64,000 nt of DNA. It comes from Xiphophorus maculatus. Taxonomy: Eukaryota; Chordata; Actinopteri; Cyprinodontiformes; Poeciliidae. How positions within the stretch are numbered: the first letter of the stretch is position 1; each line of letters starts with the position of its first letter. Location of the stretch: the NCBI RefSeq assembly GCF_002775205.1, contig NC_036459.1:5897466-5961465 (forward strand), given 5' to 3'. Shown piece by piece: positions 39,004 through 52,533 of this stretch. The notes beneath the pieces were generated by a model. The model searched no databases and was not told the DNA's origin. It was given only the letters and a program-made list of their open reading frames with translations. Both the position numbers and the translations under genes were made by a program.

Positions 39004-41281
39004 TTAATGTACGTCTGCTGTTTCAACAATTAAGTAGGCATTTCTAAGCATTTTAGAAAGGGTTTCAAGTATTGATGAGGTTCAGCTATTCACATGTGGC
39101 AGTGGTCCCCAAACCCCTTGAGTAAACACATGGGTTTATAAAAACCTACATTTAAATGCTTAACAATTGGTTTTGTGAGGCTAAACTGGTCTGTGGAGTA
39201 AGGAAAGAAATGTATTTGGTTTGTATAGGTTGCAGACCTCTGCTGTAGATTCAATATTCTGTTAAAAACCTGAAGGGTTGCTATATATAAAAAAGATTAC
39301 CTTGGAGGTGCTAAATGCTGACTTCAGGATCTAAATTTAAATGAAACATCTGGTGGATTTATGAGTTGATGGTCTGGATCTGAAAAGTTTTGTGCCCCCT
39401 GTTAAAAGGCCTGGTTTGTAAAATGTAAAAAGCAAACCAACATTAAAAGTTGTGAGTTTAGAGAGACTACTCAACCCTGGTTTGACTTTGATCTAATTGC
39501 CGTTTACAAGCAGACATCGATGCACGTTTCATGTCTATAATTTGTAATGAACCTTTAATTATTCAGCAAATGATGTATTGCTCATAAAATTAGTATTGTG
39601 GGATGAATCATCTGCTTGTCCTTAATATTATTAGAAGATCTGAAACCAGAGTGTACTCATGACCTTTTAATGTAGATACTTGAATCTTTGACCCATAAAA
39701 GGTAAAGCTGGGATTGAAACAAATTAGATATTTCTGCCAAGACTTTTTCATTTTTCATGTAACATTCTTGAAGGGCTTGTAATATTGCAGGCATATACTG
39801 ACTAAATAGTTTGACACTATTTACAGCCTCTAAGTTTCCTGTTCTTTGCATGCTGCACTTTGTTGTGCTCAGGTGTTGACATAAAGTTTTCCATCTGCTT
39901 GATTTGCTCTGTTTGATGGATCTTGATGGGAAACATGACATTTTAGCATCTCAGCATTGTTTCATGTAAAAGAAAAGGTTCTACCTTTTTAAATATCACG
40001 TTCACAGATTTTGGTGGCAGAATGTATATTGCAGAGTTTTACAAAGTCAGTGATTATATATGTGTTTTTTTATGTTCAAATTTTTTTGAAAGAACCAGGT
40101 CTTGTTTTTCCTCCAAAATGCTTCAGTGCTAGTTTAGGACTGGAGATAATTCTTGTTTTTTGCTATTTAAACAAAACACTAGTCTTGGTATTGACAACAA
40201 GTGACACAAACACACAAAATGATGCTTTATCAACTTTCTGTGTTTTGTTTGGAAGTGGTAGAATGTCATTTTTATTAGATTATTAGTTATTAAATGTTGT
40301 AGTTTTGCACAGCCTGTTTCACTAGATAGCTTATTTGTTTGTCTTAGCGGTCCTTTGGTGCTTTTTACGCTAATTTTGTCACAACTGAAGTCAAAAGAAA
40401 AAGTCAAGCTCTGAAGTGTCTTTGTTGGAAAAACACAGATCCACATTTTCAGTGTTTAGCTTTCTAGTCTGTCTACCCAAAGCTGTAATTTTGTAATGAA
40501 AAATTAAGCAGGACATTTTTCAGAAGCATAATAATGAAGCCGATTCAAATTTGATGATATGACATGAACTACATGAAATCTAAAATCTTTTTGCTCAAGG
40601 TATGAAGGTAGCACTTTTAAATCCTATTTTCCTTCTTTTGTATAAAACAATTTTACAATATTGTTGACTGCAACTGTGTTTATAAAATAAAACCTTAATA
40701 GACCAGTATAGTTTTTGCTGTTTAAACTGTATGTAGCATGTTTCTCCATGTCCATCCTTGAATTTGGAATTTACTGAAGGTCAGCTCGCTTACAAAATAC
40801 CAAAAGTTAGTCTAAAATGTTGCATGTCTAACTGGAGGTTCTCTGTCCATAAATGTAGTGCCCATGAATATAGCTCCTATTCCAGCTTATCTACATTAGA
40901 CTATCGAAGGAACACTTTCAGTGTCCTGCTGTGTCTTCATGCTGAAACATTTCAAATAAGCTGCTCTGTTGAAATTTGCATGATATTCTTGTGTATGCGC
41001 TGGGGTTGGGAGCAATTCACAATCAGCTGAGTGCAAAAAACCCCTAAAACTTAGTTTGCTAAAGAAAATTGTGCCTCGTTGTCCAGCATCTGTCCCCACA
41101 CAATGCAGTTTTTGTTTTTGTGCTGATGTAAACTCAAGCACTGCGACTCAAAGTGATGGTAAATTGAACCCAGCCTTGGTGGACATATTCTGTAGCGTAG
41201 AAGTTAATTGGTGAGTGGGGGAGTGTTTACTCTTGGGCTGGCTCCAAACCAAACTGCACCCTTCGTTTTGACACCTTTCAG

Positions 41282-41475
41282 CTCACGTGGATCAAGGATG
41301 GAAGGAAAAGGAGGAACGCTCTCAGTACACCATCACCCTGCATGACCGGACAGGACTACAACTACCAGCTCTTCCTGCACCCCCCTCCATGTCTCCTCTC
41401 TTTTCCTCCTTCACCCATCTCCCTCTCTCTGTTGTCTGCCTGACTAAGAGCAGTGGATGGAGGACCCTCATCTAT
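41282..41475 (+). other. Candidate exon, possibly cpsf6 3' UTR
   Basis: A GC-rich island in AT-rich DNA, preceded by a good acceptor (ACACCTTTCAG, AG at 41280-41281) and ending at a GTAAGG donor (41476). It begins CTCACGTGGATCAAGGATGG and has a pyrimidine-rich second half. It is open in one frame (ATG at 41290 to 41508) but I recognise no protein family. It could be a spliced 3' UTR exon of cpsf6, reached from the donor at 34369, or part of an unknown transcript. Confidence 0.35.
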
Positions 41476-42669
41476 GTAAGGCTTTTGTCCAAATGTCTAT
41501 ATTCATAACTAAAGATGAAAGAAAACTTTCCAAGCAGTTCTTTTGTTTTTGTTTTGTTTGACATAAAGACTAGTATGTGTGATGCTTTTTTCTTTCTTTT
41601 TTTTTTGGCAAAGAAACAATAAAATGCCTGTGCGACCCTTAAAATAGAAGACAAGCATCAAGTTCCTTTCATTTGTTGTTTTTATTTGGCTCGCTGTACT
41701 ATGTAAATTCAATATAGGCAAGTTTTTATAGGGTTCGTGTTTGACGTTTTCTCTCTTTCTCTCATTCTCATTTCTTCCTGGTTAGTATGTTTGTAAATGT
41801 CTGATTTTTGAATGAAAAACTAGATGGTGTTGTAATAAAAAAATGTTTGAGGTCCACTCATCTGGTGAATTTCTCTACATGTTTGTTTCATTGATATTAA
41901 ATGTATTTTTGCACTGATTTTATTTTTTTATTTTTTTTACAATCCCAAATTTCACCAAGTAAGTGATCCTTTTCCTTGACATTTTGTTTCTCTTCAAATG
42001 GATGGGATTTTTCCAAGGTAAGACTTCAGTAGAATGTATTTTCAAATGTGAACAGACGATACAGTGTGAACCAAAATGGACGCTCCTAGAGGCATTAAGG
42101 TCATTTTTGGAAATCACGTCGTAAATCAAAAAAAAAAAACAACCTGCTGCCGTTTGCTGCGCTGCTTCACATGTAATTATGCTGGATCGTTGTTACCAAA
42201 AGTGATGAAGACAAAATGTTTGTGGTACGTTTTCATCATAGTGAGCAATATTGTTGCGTTAATTGATGACCCGTTTTCTTTTAGTCCATTGTTGTAAAAA
42301 CTGGTTAGTGTTGAATGCAAGTTCGAAGAGATGTTTACATTCTCTCATTTTCATGGATTGTCATTAATTTGGAGTTTTTTCTGGATGTTTTTTGAGCATT
42401 TTTTTGCTGAGCTTTTTGTACAACAAAATCAGATTCTTTAGTCATCCATCAGCTGCTGGCATAATTCTGATTAAATATATATATCAGCTCTTACTGGAAA
42501 TCATTTGAATTAGTTTATTTCTTGTCATGGAGCTTTTAATCATAGTGCATTAATTTTCAACAGTGTTCCAACCAAGGCTGTTTAAGAAGTTTGATCTGAA
42601 ACTAGCATTTTGACTAAAACATCTAGCCTTTGGTCTGTGTGAAAGTGAAAAGATTTTAAGGTGGTTATC

Positions 42670-42745
42670 TATTCCACCCACTTACAGTGAACCACTTCTG
42701 TAGCATAATGCTGCCAACACCATGCTTTACGGAAAAGTAAGCCAT
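42670..42745 (-). mobile_element. Tc1-like transposase fragment
   Basis: On the minus strand this encodes KHGVGSIMLQKWF, the counterpart of the KHGGGSIMLWGCF block that follows the catalytic centre of Tc1 transposases. Flanking transposase sequence is too decayed to follow. Confidence 0.5.
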
Positions 42746-43260
42746 TGATGCTGTGAATAGCTTAATTTTTGGAGAAATTTGTTGTTTGCTCCCAGTTATT
42801 TCCCTTAAAACCAGTTCACGTTGTGGGAAAAATGCTTTCAAATGTATCGCTAATTCTCTAAATTATTGACATCAATGCCCATGATGAGTGTATGTAAACT
42901 TGTGATCAGAACAATATTACATGCACCTGAAATGTTTTTAAAACTCAATGTTAAAATGGGATTGATTGCCGCTTACAGCAGCCTCTCTTTCACTTCACCA
43001 CCCATCCTGTTGTGTTGCATTTGTGTCACTGTGATTGTCGGTTTGTCTTATATACCTTTTTTTTTTTACGTTTAAGGAAATGCTTTTAAGAAGTTCTGCT
43101 TTTTTTTGTCTTTATTTACACTGTCAGACCAAATTTTGAATTGCGACGTAAAATAGCTGTATTTGTTTCAATAGAGGTTTACTTTTTGAATTGTAAGTAA
43201 TATAAAATAAAAATTGTAAAAAATTACTAATCCATGTTAAGAATCTAGAGCTGCTCCATC

Positions 43261-45219
43261 CGTGTCTCAAAATATAGTAAGTTTTTTCCTTTTTACTTAA
43301 GTCACATATCCATATAGGCAGATGTTATAAGAGGGGGGAAACATAATTTTGTTGTATTTGGATTTTAATCTCCACTTGACATTGCCTACTGTTATCATCT
43401 CACCCTAATTTTATTTTTGACATAATCTGAGAGCTTACATTTCAAGTGTTATCTGGGGGAAAGATTGCTCGTGACAATTTGGGCGCAAACAGTGTATCCT
43501 GATGTTGCTCTTGCAGAATGTTTTTCGTCGGTGTGTTGTATTGTGTTTTGTACTCACAAATGTTCATATTCTCTTATGACCCTGTTAACTCTGTTAATAG
43601 TAATGGAGACGGGTGTATTAGATTTTTAGTGAACCGGTAAGTAGAATTTTTATTTATTTATTTTTATACTTGCGTCAGAAATTTGGTAAATGTTTTTATC
43701 GTTTACTGACAATGGAACTTTAATCAAAACAGAAAATCTTAAAGTGAAATTGTTCAAATATGATTAGCTTATGTTTTTGTCCTGTTATATTGTTTCTAAA
43801 GAAAATAATCTAAAATTGGTTTTAATCTACATAACCATGTTAAGAGCAGAAAGACAAAAATCCTTTGAGTTTTGGTTAAAGTGTTGGTCAGTTTTGTGCC
43901 AACCTTTTTCCACAGCATAAAGGTAAGTGTTGCCAGGTCTGCCTGCCCTGGAGAAGAAGTAAGGAGGAGCTGCTTCGAGAAAGACCACTACACAAAACAA
44001 AACATGAAAAGTAACCTTTTTAATGTTTTCAATTTAAGTTAAATTTAACTTATTGTTTATATTTAATAGTCTTATTTGAACTAACCATGTTTTCTCCCTA
44101 GAACAGAATTGGGAAATAAGTGGGCAATTAAAAAGCTCCGATTTTCACATGATCTTTCTCATAATACAGTTCAGTGTGGGAGGGTTTGGGATACTATTGG
44201 TTATTTATTGTGAAACCTAGTTGGGATGAGGTATTTGCCATAGGAACACAGTGGTGGTAGATTCACATTGCTGATTTTTACTAATAAAATTATTTTGCAT
44301 TCAGTTTTTGTTTCATTTGTACTTCATCAAAAATGTCTGCAGTTTTAAATATTGAAGCACAACATAGCAACGTATAGTGGACTAAATTGTAGTTTCAAGT
44401 ATTTGCCGACCACAAATATAAGAAAATTAGGTTATTTTTCGCAAATTATATGCAGAGTTTGATAGGAGTTTCAAATAAATGACACCAAAATTTGAAAGGT
44501 TTTGATTTTTTTAACGATCTGAGAGATTTTGTGGTAAAATTCATTTGCGCGGCAGTTACATTTAAATTTTTAAAATGTTATCCTATAGTTTGAGACTCCT
44601 GGTTTAGAAAAAATATTAAAGCTTGTTTTATTCAACCAGAATCTGGTCATGTAGCAAGATTAGGTTTGAAAACAGTCATCGGTGGTGGGCTGATGTAAGA
44701 CAAGTTCATACCTCTGTAATTTATACCTAAAACTCAAAGCAATGACTTCAAAAGCCAGAAATGTAGGTAACTAGAACTTGAACCCTAAATGTTGTTTTAC
44801 TACTATTGTGTTAAATTTCTGTTGATTTCAATAGACCACATTTCTTGATAAGCGACAAAGTGAGTTAATAAAACGAGTTTTCCCGGATCGGTAAATATGT
44901 AAAGTTGCACATTATCTTTTATCAAAGCTTTAAAGGACTTAAAACATCTCCAACTGATATCAGTAATAAGAAAATTATTTTTAAAATCGTATATAGCATA
45001 TTTTGTAGGGGTAAAAAGATGTTACATTATGAAAATATATATTTCTGGTACTTTAAGATTACATTTTTTTTAAGCATGCACAAGAAAATTCAAATATATT
45101 TACTAGACTGTTTGGGTAGAACCGGGTCTTACATTTAGAAACGAGGTGAATTATTAAAAATTGTGCAGTTTTCGTTTATTTTTTTTATTTTCGTTGTGGT
45201 GGAACCTTTATGTTCAGCC
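43261..45219. other. Intergenic region cpsf6-yeats4
   Basis: AT-rich sequence in which I see no gene, RNA gene or classified repeat. Confidence 0.45.
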
Positions 45220-45409
45220 TCCGTTCATACCGGAAGGTGAACACGTTTCTAGCGTCATTTCCGCCTATGCTAGAAGGCGGTTTTGCTGCATATTATGTGC
45301 ACTAAACGCTTAAATGGCCCATCAAATGGGTTTGGAAACGAGTAGTTTAAGTAGAATAGACGTCTAGAGAGTCCCACACTAATCTAAAACCTGTTCCCGG
45401 AATAATACT
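45220..45409 (+). promoter_or_regulatory. yeats4: yeats4 promoter and 5' UTR
   Basis: A modest GC rise upstream of the yeats4 start includes ACCGGAAGG (45229-45237), an ETS-family core typical of TATA-less housekeeping promoters, and several isolated CpGs. The transcription start is not determined. Confidence 0.4.
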
Positions 45410-47605
<2,196 letters not shown>

Positions 47606-47858
47606 ACGGTGCTCCAAAACAGACAGGAATGGTTTGTATCAGCCCTCTTCTCTGAATCCAAAATGAGCCTTGTTTTGGAGACACATCATCTTGGATGTGA
47701 ATCCCATCTCTTTGTGTCCCTTTTTTTTTCTCTTTTCACATACGTGGACAGACTTCACTTTGCTTAAAATAAACAAACAAAAGCCTTCAGCTTGACAGCT
47801 CAAGTACATTCTCCAAAACATCTGAACGTTGGTGCTTTTGATTTATTTCCATCTCTGG

Positions 47859-47864
47859 AATAAA
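47859..47864 (+). terminator. yeats4: yeats4 polyadenylation signal
   Basis: AATAAA 254 bp after the yeats4 stop, followed by a GT-rich stretch (ATGTGTAGAATTGTTTGT). It gives a short 3' UTR and is the most likely transcript end. Confidence 0.6.
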
Positions 47865-47889
47865 AATGTGTAGAATTGTTTGTAGCTTA

Positions 47890-48529
47890 GTCAAAAAGTT
47901 TTGTGTGATTTTTGGAGCCTTTTTTATGCACAGATATGATATTTGTGCATAAAACTCTCACACCTATGAGTTGCTTTTCTGTTGTTTTTTTTGTACTAAT
48001 ATGACGTTTTTATATAAAGAAACTCTGGTAACAACAATACTTTTGTGTTTTTTTAATCTGTTTAATATAATTAATATTTCATGAGGTGAAAAATGTATCT
48101 TACATTTAGCCTCGCTAATATCTGAGGTGACCTAGCGGGGTCATACCATCTTAAATCAGTATTTAGGAGACAATTTAATTTGTAAGTTTAGTAAATACAT
48201 TATGCAACAATGTAATTCTTTGTTGTAAAAACGCAATAAAATAATGGTTAATAACAGATTTCAAAAGAGCAAGTGAAGTTGAAGTCCTGACATCTAGAGT
48301 GGAAGTGACCTCCGAGTGAATAGTTCAAGCTTTGTGGACAGAAACGGGCATTTTCCCATTGATGTGGGTTGAAGATCCATAATATACCAGAAGCTTTAAT
48401 ATAATTAGCTTGGGAACCTTTACATTTATGTCAGTCAAACGGGAGTGATTAAATTTCCTTCTTCTGTTTTAGTTAGATCTTTTCAGAATACCAATGTTAT
48501 TTCAGTTCTCAAAAATAGAGGAGGTAGGT
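47890..48529. other. Intergenic region after yeats4
   Basis: AT-rich sequence with no feature I can support. Confidence 0.45.
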
Positions 48530-48947
48530 TTTATCGCGGTTTAACCGAAATTTCTTGACGTCCAAAGTGAAACGTCACCATCACGTCATGATTAACATGA
48601 AATGTCCGTTTAAACAATTCCTTATCGGAATGTTAAAACTTTTCGGGAGGGTGTTAAAGAATTCAGATTTCCGGACGTCCGTGAATGCTCCTGACAGGAA
48701 GTTCAGTAACAGTTTTTTTTTTTTTTTCCTGTCCGGACATTGAACTAGTGTTGCATGTAAAACTTTGCTTCGGTCTAATATGAAAACGTGAAAGCACGTC
48801 GCGTGTTAGAATGGAAACCGGGTTTTTAAAATATATGCAAATATTTGTTTACAACCGTAAATATAACCACGCGAGTTCGCCGCGGAAATTCGTAAATCTT
48901 GTTGGACTAAATTGTCTTCAGGTGTCCCTCAGGTGGAGTACCTCTGG
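48530..48947 (+). promoter_or_regulatory. CpG-enriched patch ending in a consensus splice donor
   Basis: Between yeats4 and napepld this patch is clearly richer in CpG than its flanks, with GACGTCC, CACGTCGCGTG, CCACGCGAG and GCCGCGG. It ends at CCTCTGG followed by GTAAGT (GT at 48948), a perfect donor. The layout resembles a promoter plus first exon, either of an alternative napepld transcript or of a non-coding RNA. No open frame of note lies inside. Inference from composition and donor only. Confidence 0.3.
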
Positions 48948-49904
48948 GTAAGTTGGATTTCTGCTGCATATACAGTATGTCTGTATTTATGGGCTAATTC
49001 CTGGCTCTACTGTTCATTGTTCTGGTTTTGTTTTTATTAGTGTTTTATTGAATTGAGCTGTCAGGACTAAGCATACATTGACGTCACACACTTCGTACAA
49101 AGAAAGTAGCAACTGGATGTGTGATCAGCTGACATTGGATTAGTACATTTTATATTTATTTAAAGATTTTATATTGCTCTAAAACCACTTTGCTTTACAG
49201 TGTTTTTGCTGGTGTCAGACAGTTGAAGGAGAGAAAAAATACATTTATTTAAACTCTTTATGCCACGCCTTGGCCAGTTGCAGACACAATGATGAGAACT
49301 ACTAAATCCTGATTACACTGATTTTTATCTCCAGTTTTAATTTGTCATTCTTTAGTCGGGGAAAGAAACCCAGTTTAATGTGGTGCTATTGGCCATATTT
49401 ACCCTGAGTTCAAGTCGAGCCTTGCTGCATATAGTTAAAATCTGATTTTTAGTATAAATATACCCAAGTGTGTCCAAACTGCTGATGTTTCTATATTTCC
49501 ATATAAGCTTTATTTTCATGCTCAGGCTTGCAAGACTCACCCATATTTTCCAATTACATTGATAGTCATTAAGTCCTGTCACTTCAATTCTTGTTTCGTG
49601 AAAAGACTTGAGGTGTTTGTTCTTGAGTGCAATGGCAAACTGTAATCTGGCTTTGTTATTGTTGGAGTAATTGTTTCTTCTCAGACTAACACATCCCATT
49701 TTGTTAGGGGACGTGTTTCGCTGTAAGGATACTGTCTCCAGCAGAGTTGATGTGCTCATTTTGGACATTTCACCATCAGACATCAAATTGTCCTAGTTTT
49801 TCCCTCTTGATAATTGTCTGTTTTCTTTTTGTCTCTTCTTGATGACACACAAGGCATCAGTGTGTCTGAGGCGTTTCCTTCAAATATACAAAGTTAACTT
49901 AAAC

Positions 49905-49970
49905 GCAAGGCAAGTTTATTGGTGTAGCACATTTCATCAACTCAACACTCTTTACATGATGAAAACATTA
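49905..49970 (-). mobile_element. LINE-tail fragment
   Basis: GGCAAGTTTATTGGTGTAGCACATTTCATC followed by a CTTTACATGATG block (described here as pieces of one stretch) matches the phrase at 54905-54965 in the napepld LINE copy. It is a decayed 3' tail of the same type of element. Confidence 0.4.
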
Positions 49971-50479
49971 CATTGCAGTACAGTAATGAAAAGTTGGAAC
50001 ACAAACTGCAATTAATAATGTTTCAGATGTTATTAATTGAAGGCATGTTTTTTTTTTTAGCTTTAAGGGACTTTGTGTTTGAGTATTTTTGAATTTTTTT
50101 TTTTTTTTTGGAAGTTTGCTACAGATGTAGAGCATTAAATCAGCAGGGAGTTTAAATGTTGGTGATCCTCCCGACCTTAAGTTTGTTTCATACAATGTTA
50201 GACAGAGAAACAAAAATGTTCCGGTGTATTTTTGAAGTACACGTGTATGGATACATACATAGCACAATGGAGTTAACACTTAGCTGTTTCACTTTAACAT
50301 GCATGTGTTTTTTCATATGTAAATGGAAAATACAAAAGAGACATAAAATGGCATGTGATTTTTCTACACAAACATGTTTTAAATTTGATATTATATTGCT
50401 TTGGCATATTTATTTAATTTTTTTGAGTCCAGTGGGACAGAAAACAGTAGAGATGTGATTCAGTGGCTCCTTTATTAAA

Positions 50480-50793
50480 CCTCCTGCGGGCTTCGGTGAG
50501 TTTACACGGTAGTCACGTGACCGCAGCTTTACCGCCGACGTCACAGAAACGGAGCTGGTACCGAGTCGTTATCCAACCGCGACACCTAATGCACCAGAAC
50601 TCGGCCCGCCATCGTAGAGAAGCGCCCTCCTGGTCTTCCGCCTCCTTCATGCTGGTCTTTGCCCGTCAGCGCGGCGGTAACGTAACCTGCGGGCGCCGAA
50701 TGACGCCACCAACTCCCGGTGAAACGGCGTAAACAGACATGGCTGCCCGGTAGAGGAGCAGCTGGGGTTGTTCTGGTTGAGCTTTTTCTTCAG
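50480..50793 (+). promoter_or_regulatory. napepld: napepld CpG-rich promoter and 5' UTR exon
   Basis: A CpG-dense region (many CGs from 50480 to 50880) contains a CRE-like CGACGTCAC (about 50536) and repeated GACGCC/GGCGCC motifs. Exon 1 ends CTTTTTCTTCAG before a strong GTACGT donor (GT at 50794). The exon contains a five-codon uORF at 50739-50753 (ATG GCT GCC CGG TAG). The connection to the coding exon at 52515 is inferred from splice signals. Confidence 0.55.
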
Positions 50794-50901
50794 GTACGTT
50801 TTCCGGACGAAGGGGTTTTGTAGTCCGTTGCGAAGCCTGAGGAGATGCTGGCATTTAAATGATGTGCGGCGAGCGCTTTGTTTTGTCGGGTATCTAAAAC
50901 C

Positions 50902-50973
50902 TTTTATTTTATTTTATTTTTTAATAAAATAAAACATTTTATTAAAAAATAAATATTTTTTAATATTTATTTT
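50902..50973. repeat. AT-only palindromic tract
   Basis: TTTTATTTTATTTTTTAATA is followed by its inverted counterpart and then by a second inverted pair around AAATATTTTTTAATATTTA. The stretch has almost no G or C. It abuts the napepld CpG island in intron 1. Confidence 0.6.
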
Positions 50974-52514
50974 ACTGCTGGTATGAGACGAGCAGTTTAA
51001 ATATATTCATCAATAAATAAGTTGTGAATTTTTGCAAGTGTTGATGTGTGCACGCCTAACAGGCTAACATGTGGAAACTGCTAACACCAGTTTCCTAAGT
51101 GTTCCTCTTCTGACACTTGTCTGGTTAATGAGTGGAGTTTTAAGAGGAGTGTTTTGAGTTTCTTGTTTACTTGACCACATCTGTCTGACCGCACAGGTCA
51201 CTCACCCACAATGCACCATTGTTTTCCCACAGTCTGTGTACAGTCCATTCATGAGGCTGAGTGCATCAGCAGGATGCTGTAGCCTAAGGGCTTGGAGAGG
51301 GAAAGTGTTGCTGAGGCTTTGGTTGCCTGTCCTGTGTTCATATGTCTCCACATAGCGTACTTCTGTTCAGCATACAGTGTGTCTTCTCTAATGCAACATG
51401 GGTGTTTCCTTTTCAGTTGTAAGGGTGTGTAGAAAACACTGAGTGGTGTATTGGGGAGTGTAGGAAATAACATGAGAGGCTTTGATTAGATCTGCTTGGG
51501 TGTTCACTCAAAATGAGCAACTCGTTCAAAATGTTGTCACGCTTTTCCTGAAGTTTTGAGTGCATTTAGTCTAGTCCAGAGCTGTGCAGGTAGCTTCCAA
51601 AAGTACTTCCAGAAGTCAATTACAAATACAAATACAATATTTAATGCATTTTATTTGGATTTTAAGTTGTGTATCAACATTAAATTGTGCATAATGCAGA
51701 AATTGTTGAAATTATTGTTGAGCTGTATTTTTTCCTCCTGAGTCAATACTGTGTTGAACCACATTTCACATCACAAGCATATTTTTTAGTTTGTCTCCAT
51801 CAGCTTTGCCTGTCTGGAGAGGGAAGTTTGTTTCTTTGCAACATGGGTGCAGATTAACAGTCATGGATCAACACAAAATTATGCAAAATTTTACAGTGGT
51901 ATGAAAGCGATGCATGCAAGATATTGATCAAAATTTGCAGATGCCTTTTTACAAAACAGTTTTATTTCAGTCAGATTTGACGGACAGCATCAATGAACAT
52001 CACATTTTATTTTTTATTTTTATAAATATGAACTTGATCTAAGTCTAGACTTTGACTGGTTCCATCTAACACATGCATCTGGTCTGATCTAAACCTTTCA
52101 GGTTTATGCATTGACTTGTTTCCTTACTGGAGGACAAATCTCTGTTTGCCTGAAGTATTTTTCTCCAGAATTTCTTTGTGTCCGACATTTGCAGACGAGT
52201 TACTGACCAGCCACCGTTGCAAAATATCACCAACTGTCAAAGCTATTGGGTAATTCATTGCTTCTTCAATTTCTGCTCCCAACTTCGGCGTCGGTACAGA
52301 TTTAACAGTTGAGGCAAATGTCGACTTTTAACACAGGTAGGTTTCTGAATTTGAGTGGAAGTAGTTAAGTGGTCTCACCAAGTAGCAGGTTTCATTTGGA
52401 TACTGAACTGGTAGTAAAAAAACATGCAAAGTATTACAGCTTAACTGTCAACTGTAGGTAAATGAGTCAGCGGTGTGAAGGTTTAGTAATGTAATTGTCT
52501 GTGTGCTGTTACAG
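50974..52514 (+). other. napepld: napepld intron 1
   Basis: No further exon is convincing in this intron. It shows a few TTTTATTT-type low-complexity runs. The acceptor (CTGTTACAG) is at 52506-52514. Confidence 0.45.
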
Positions 52515-52529
52515 ATGTGTTGCTGGTAG
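52515..52529 (+). promoter_or_regulatory. napepld: Four-codon uORF at start of napepld exon 2
   Basis: The first bases of exon 2 read ATG TGT TGC TGG TAG, a minimal upstream frame ending four bases before the napepld ATG at 52534. Together with the uORF in exon 1 it gives the leader two short upstream frames. Confidence 0.45.
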
Positions 52530-52533
52530 AAAC

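Larger units (their letters stand above)
38298..39242. mobile_element. hAT-like element carrying two nested small elements
   Basis: The ends CAGGGGTCTGCAA and TTGCAGACCTCTG are inverted copies with one mismatch. The flanks CTCTAGAT (38290-38297) and CTGTAGAT (39243-39250) match at 7 of 8 bases, an 8-bp hAT-type duplication. There is no transposase. Two smaller inverted-repeat elements (38613-38878 and 38919-39003) sit inside, so much of its 945 bp is secondary insertion. Confidence 0.75.
34357..43260 (+). other. cpsf6: cpsf6 3' UTR / downstream transcribed region
   Basis: No long coding frame follows the cpsf6 stop for almost 11 kb. The region holds many AATAAA hexamers, among them those near 36775, 37680, 38031, 40684, 41618 and 41834, and numerous TGTA motifs, the CFIm binding site. 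Twelve bases after the stop a potential donor (CAG then GTGGGT, 34369) could splice to a candidate exon at 41282. How far transcripts extend is unknown. Two hAT elements, nested small elements and a Tc1 relic lie within it. Confidence 0.4.
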
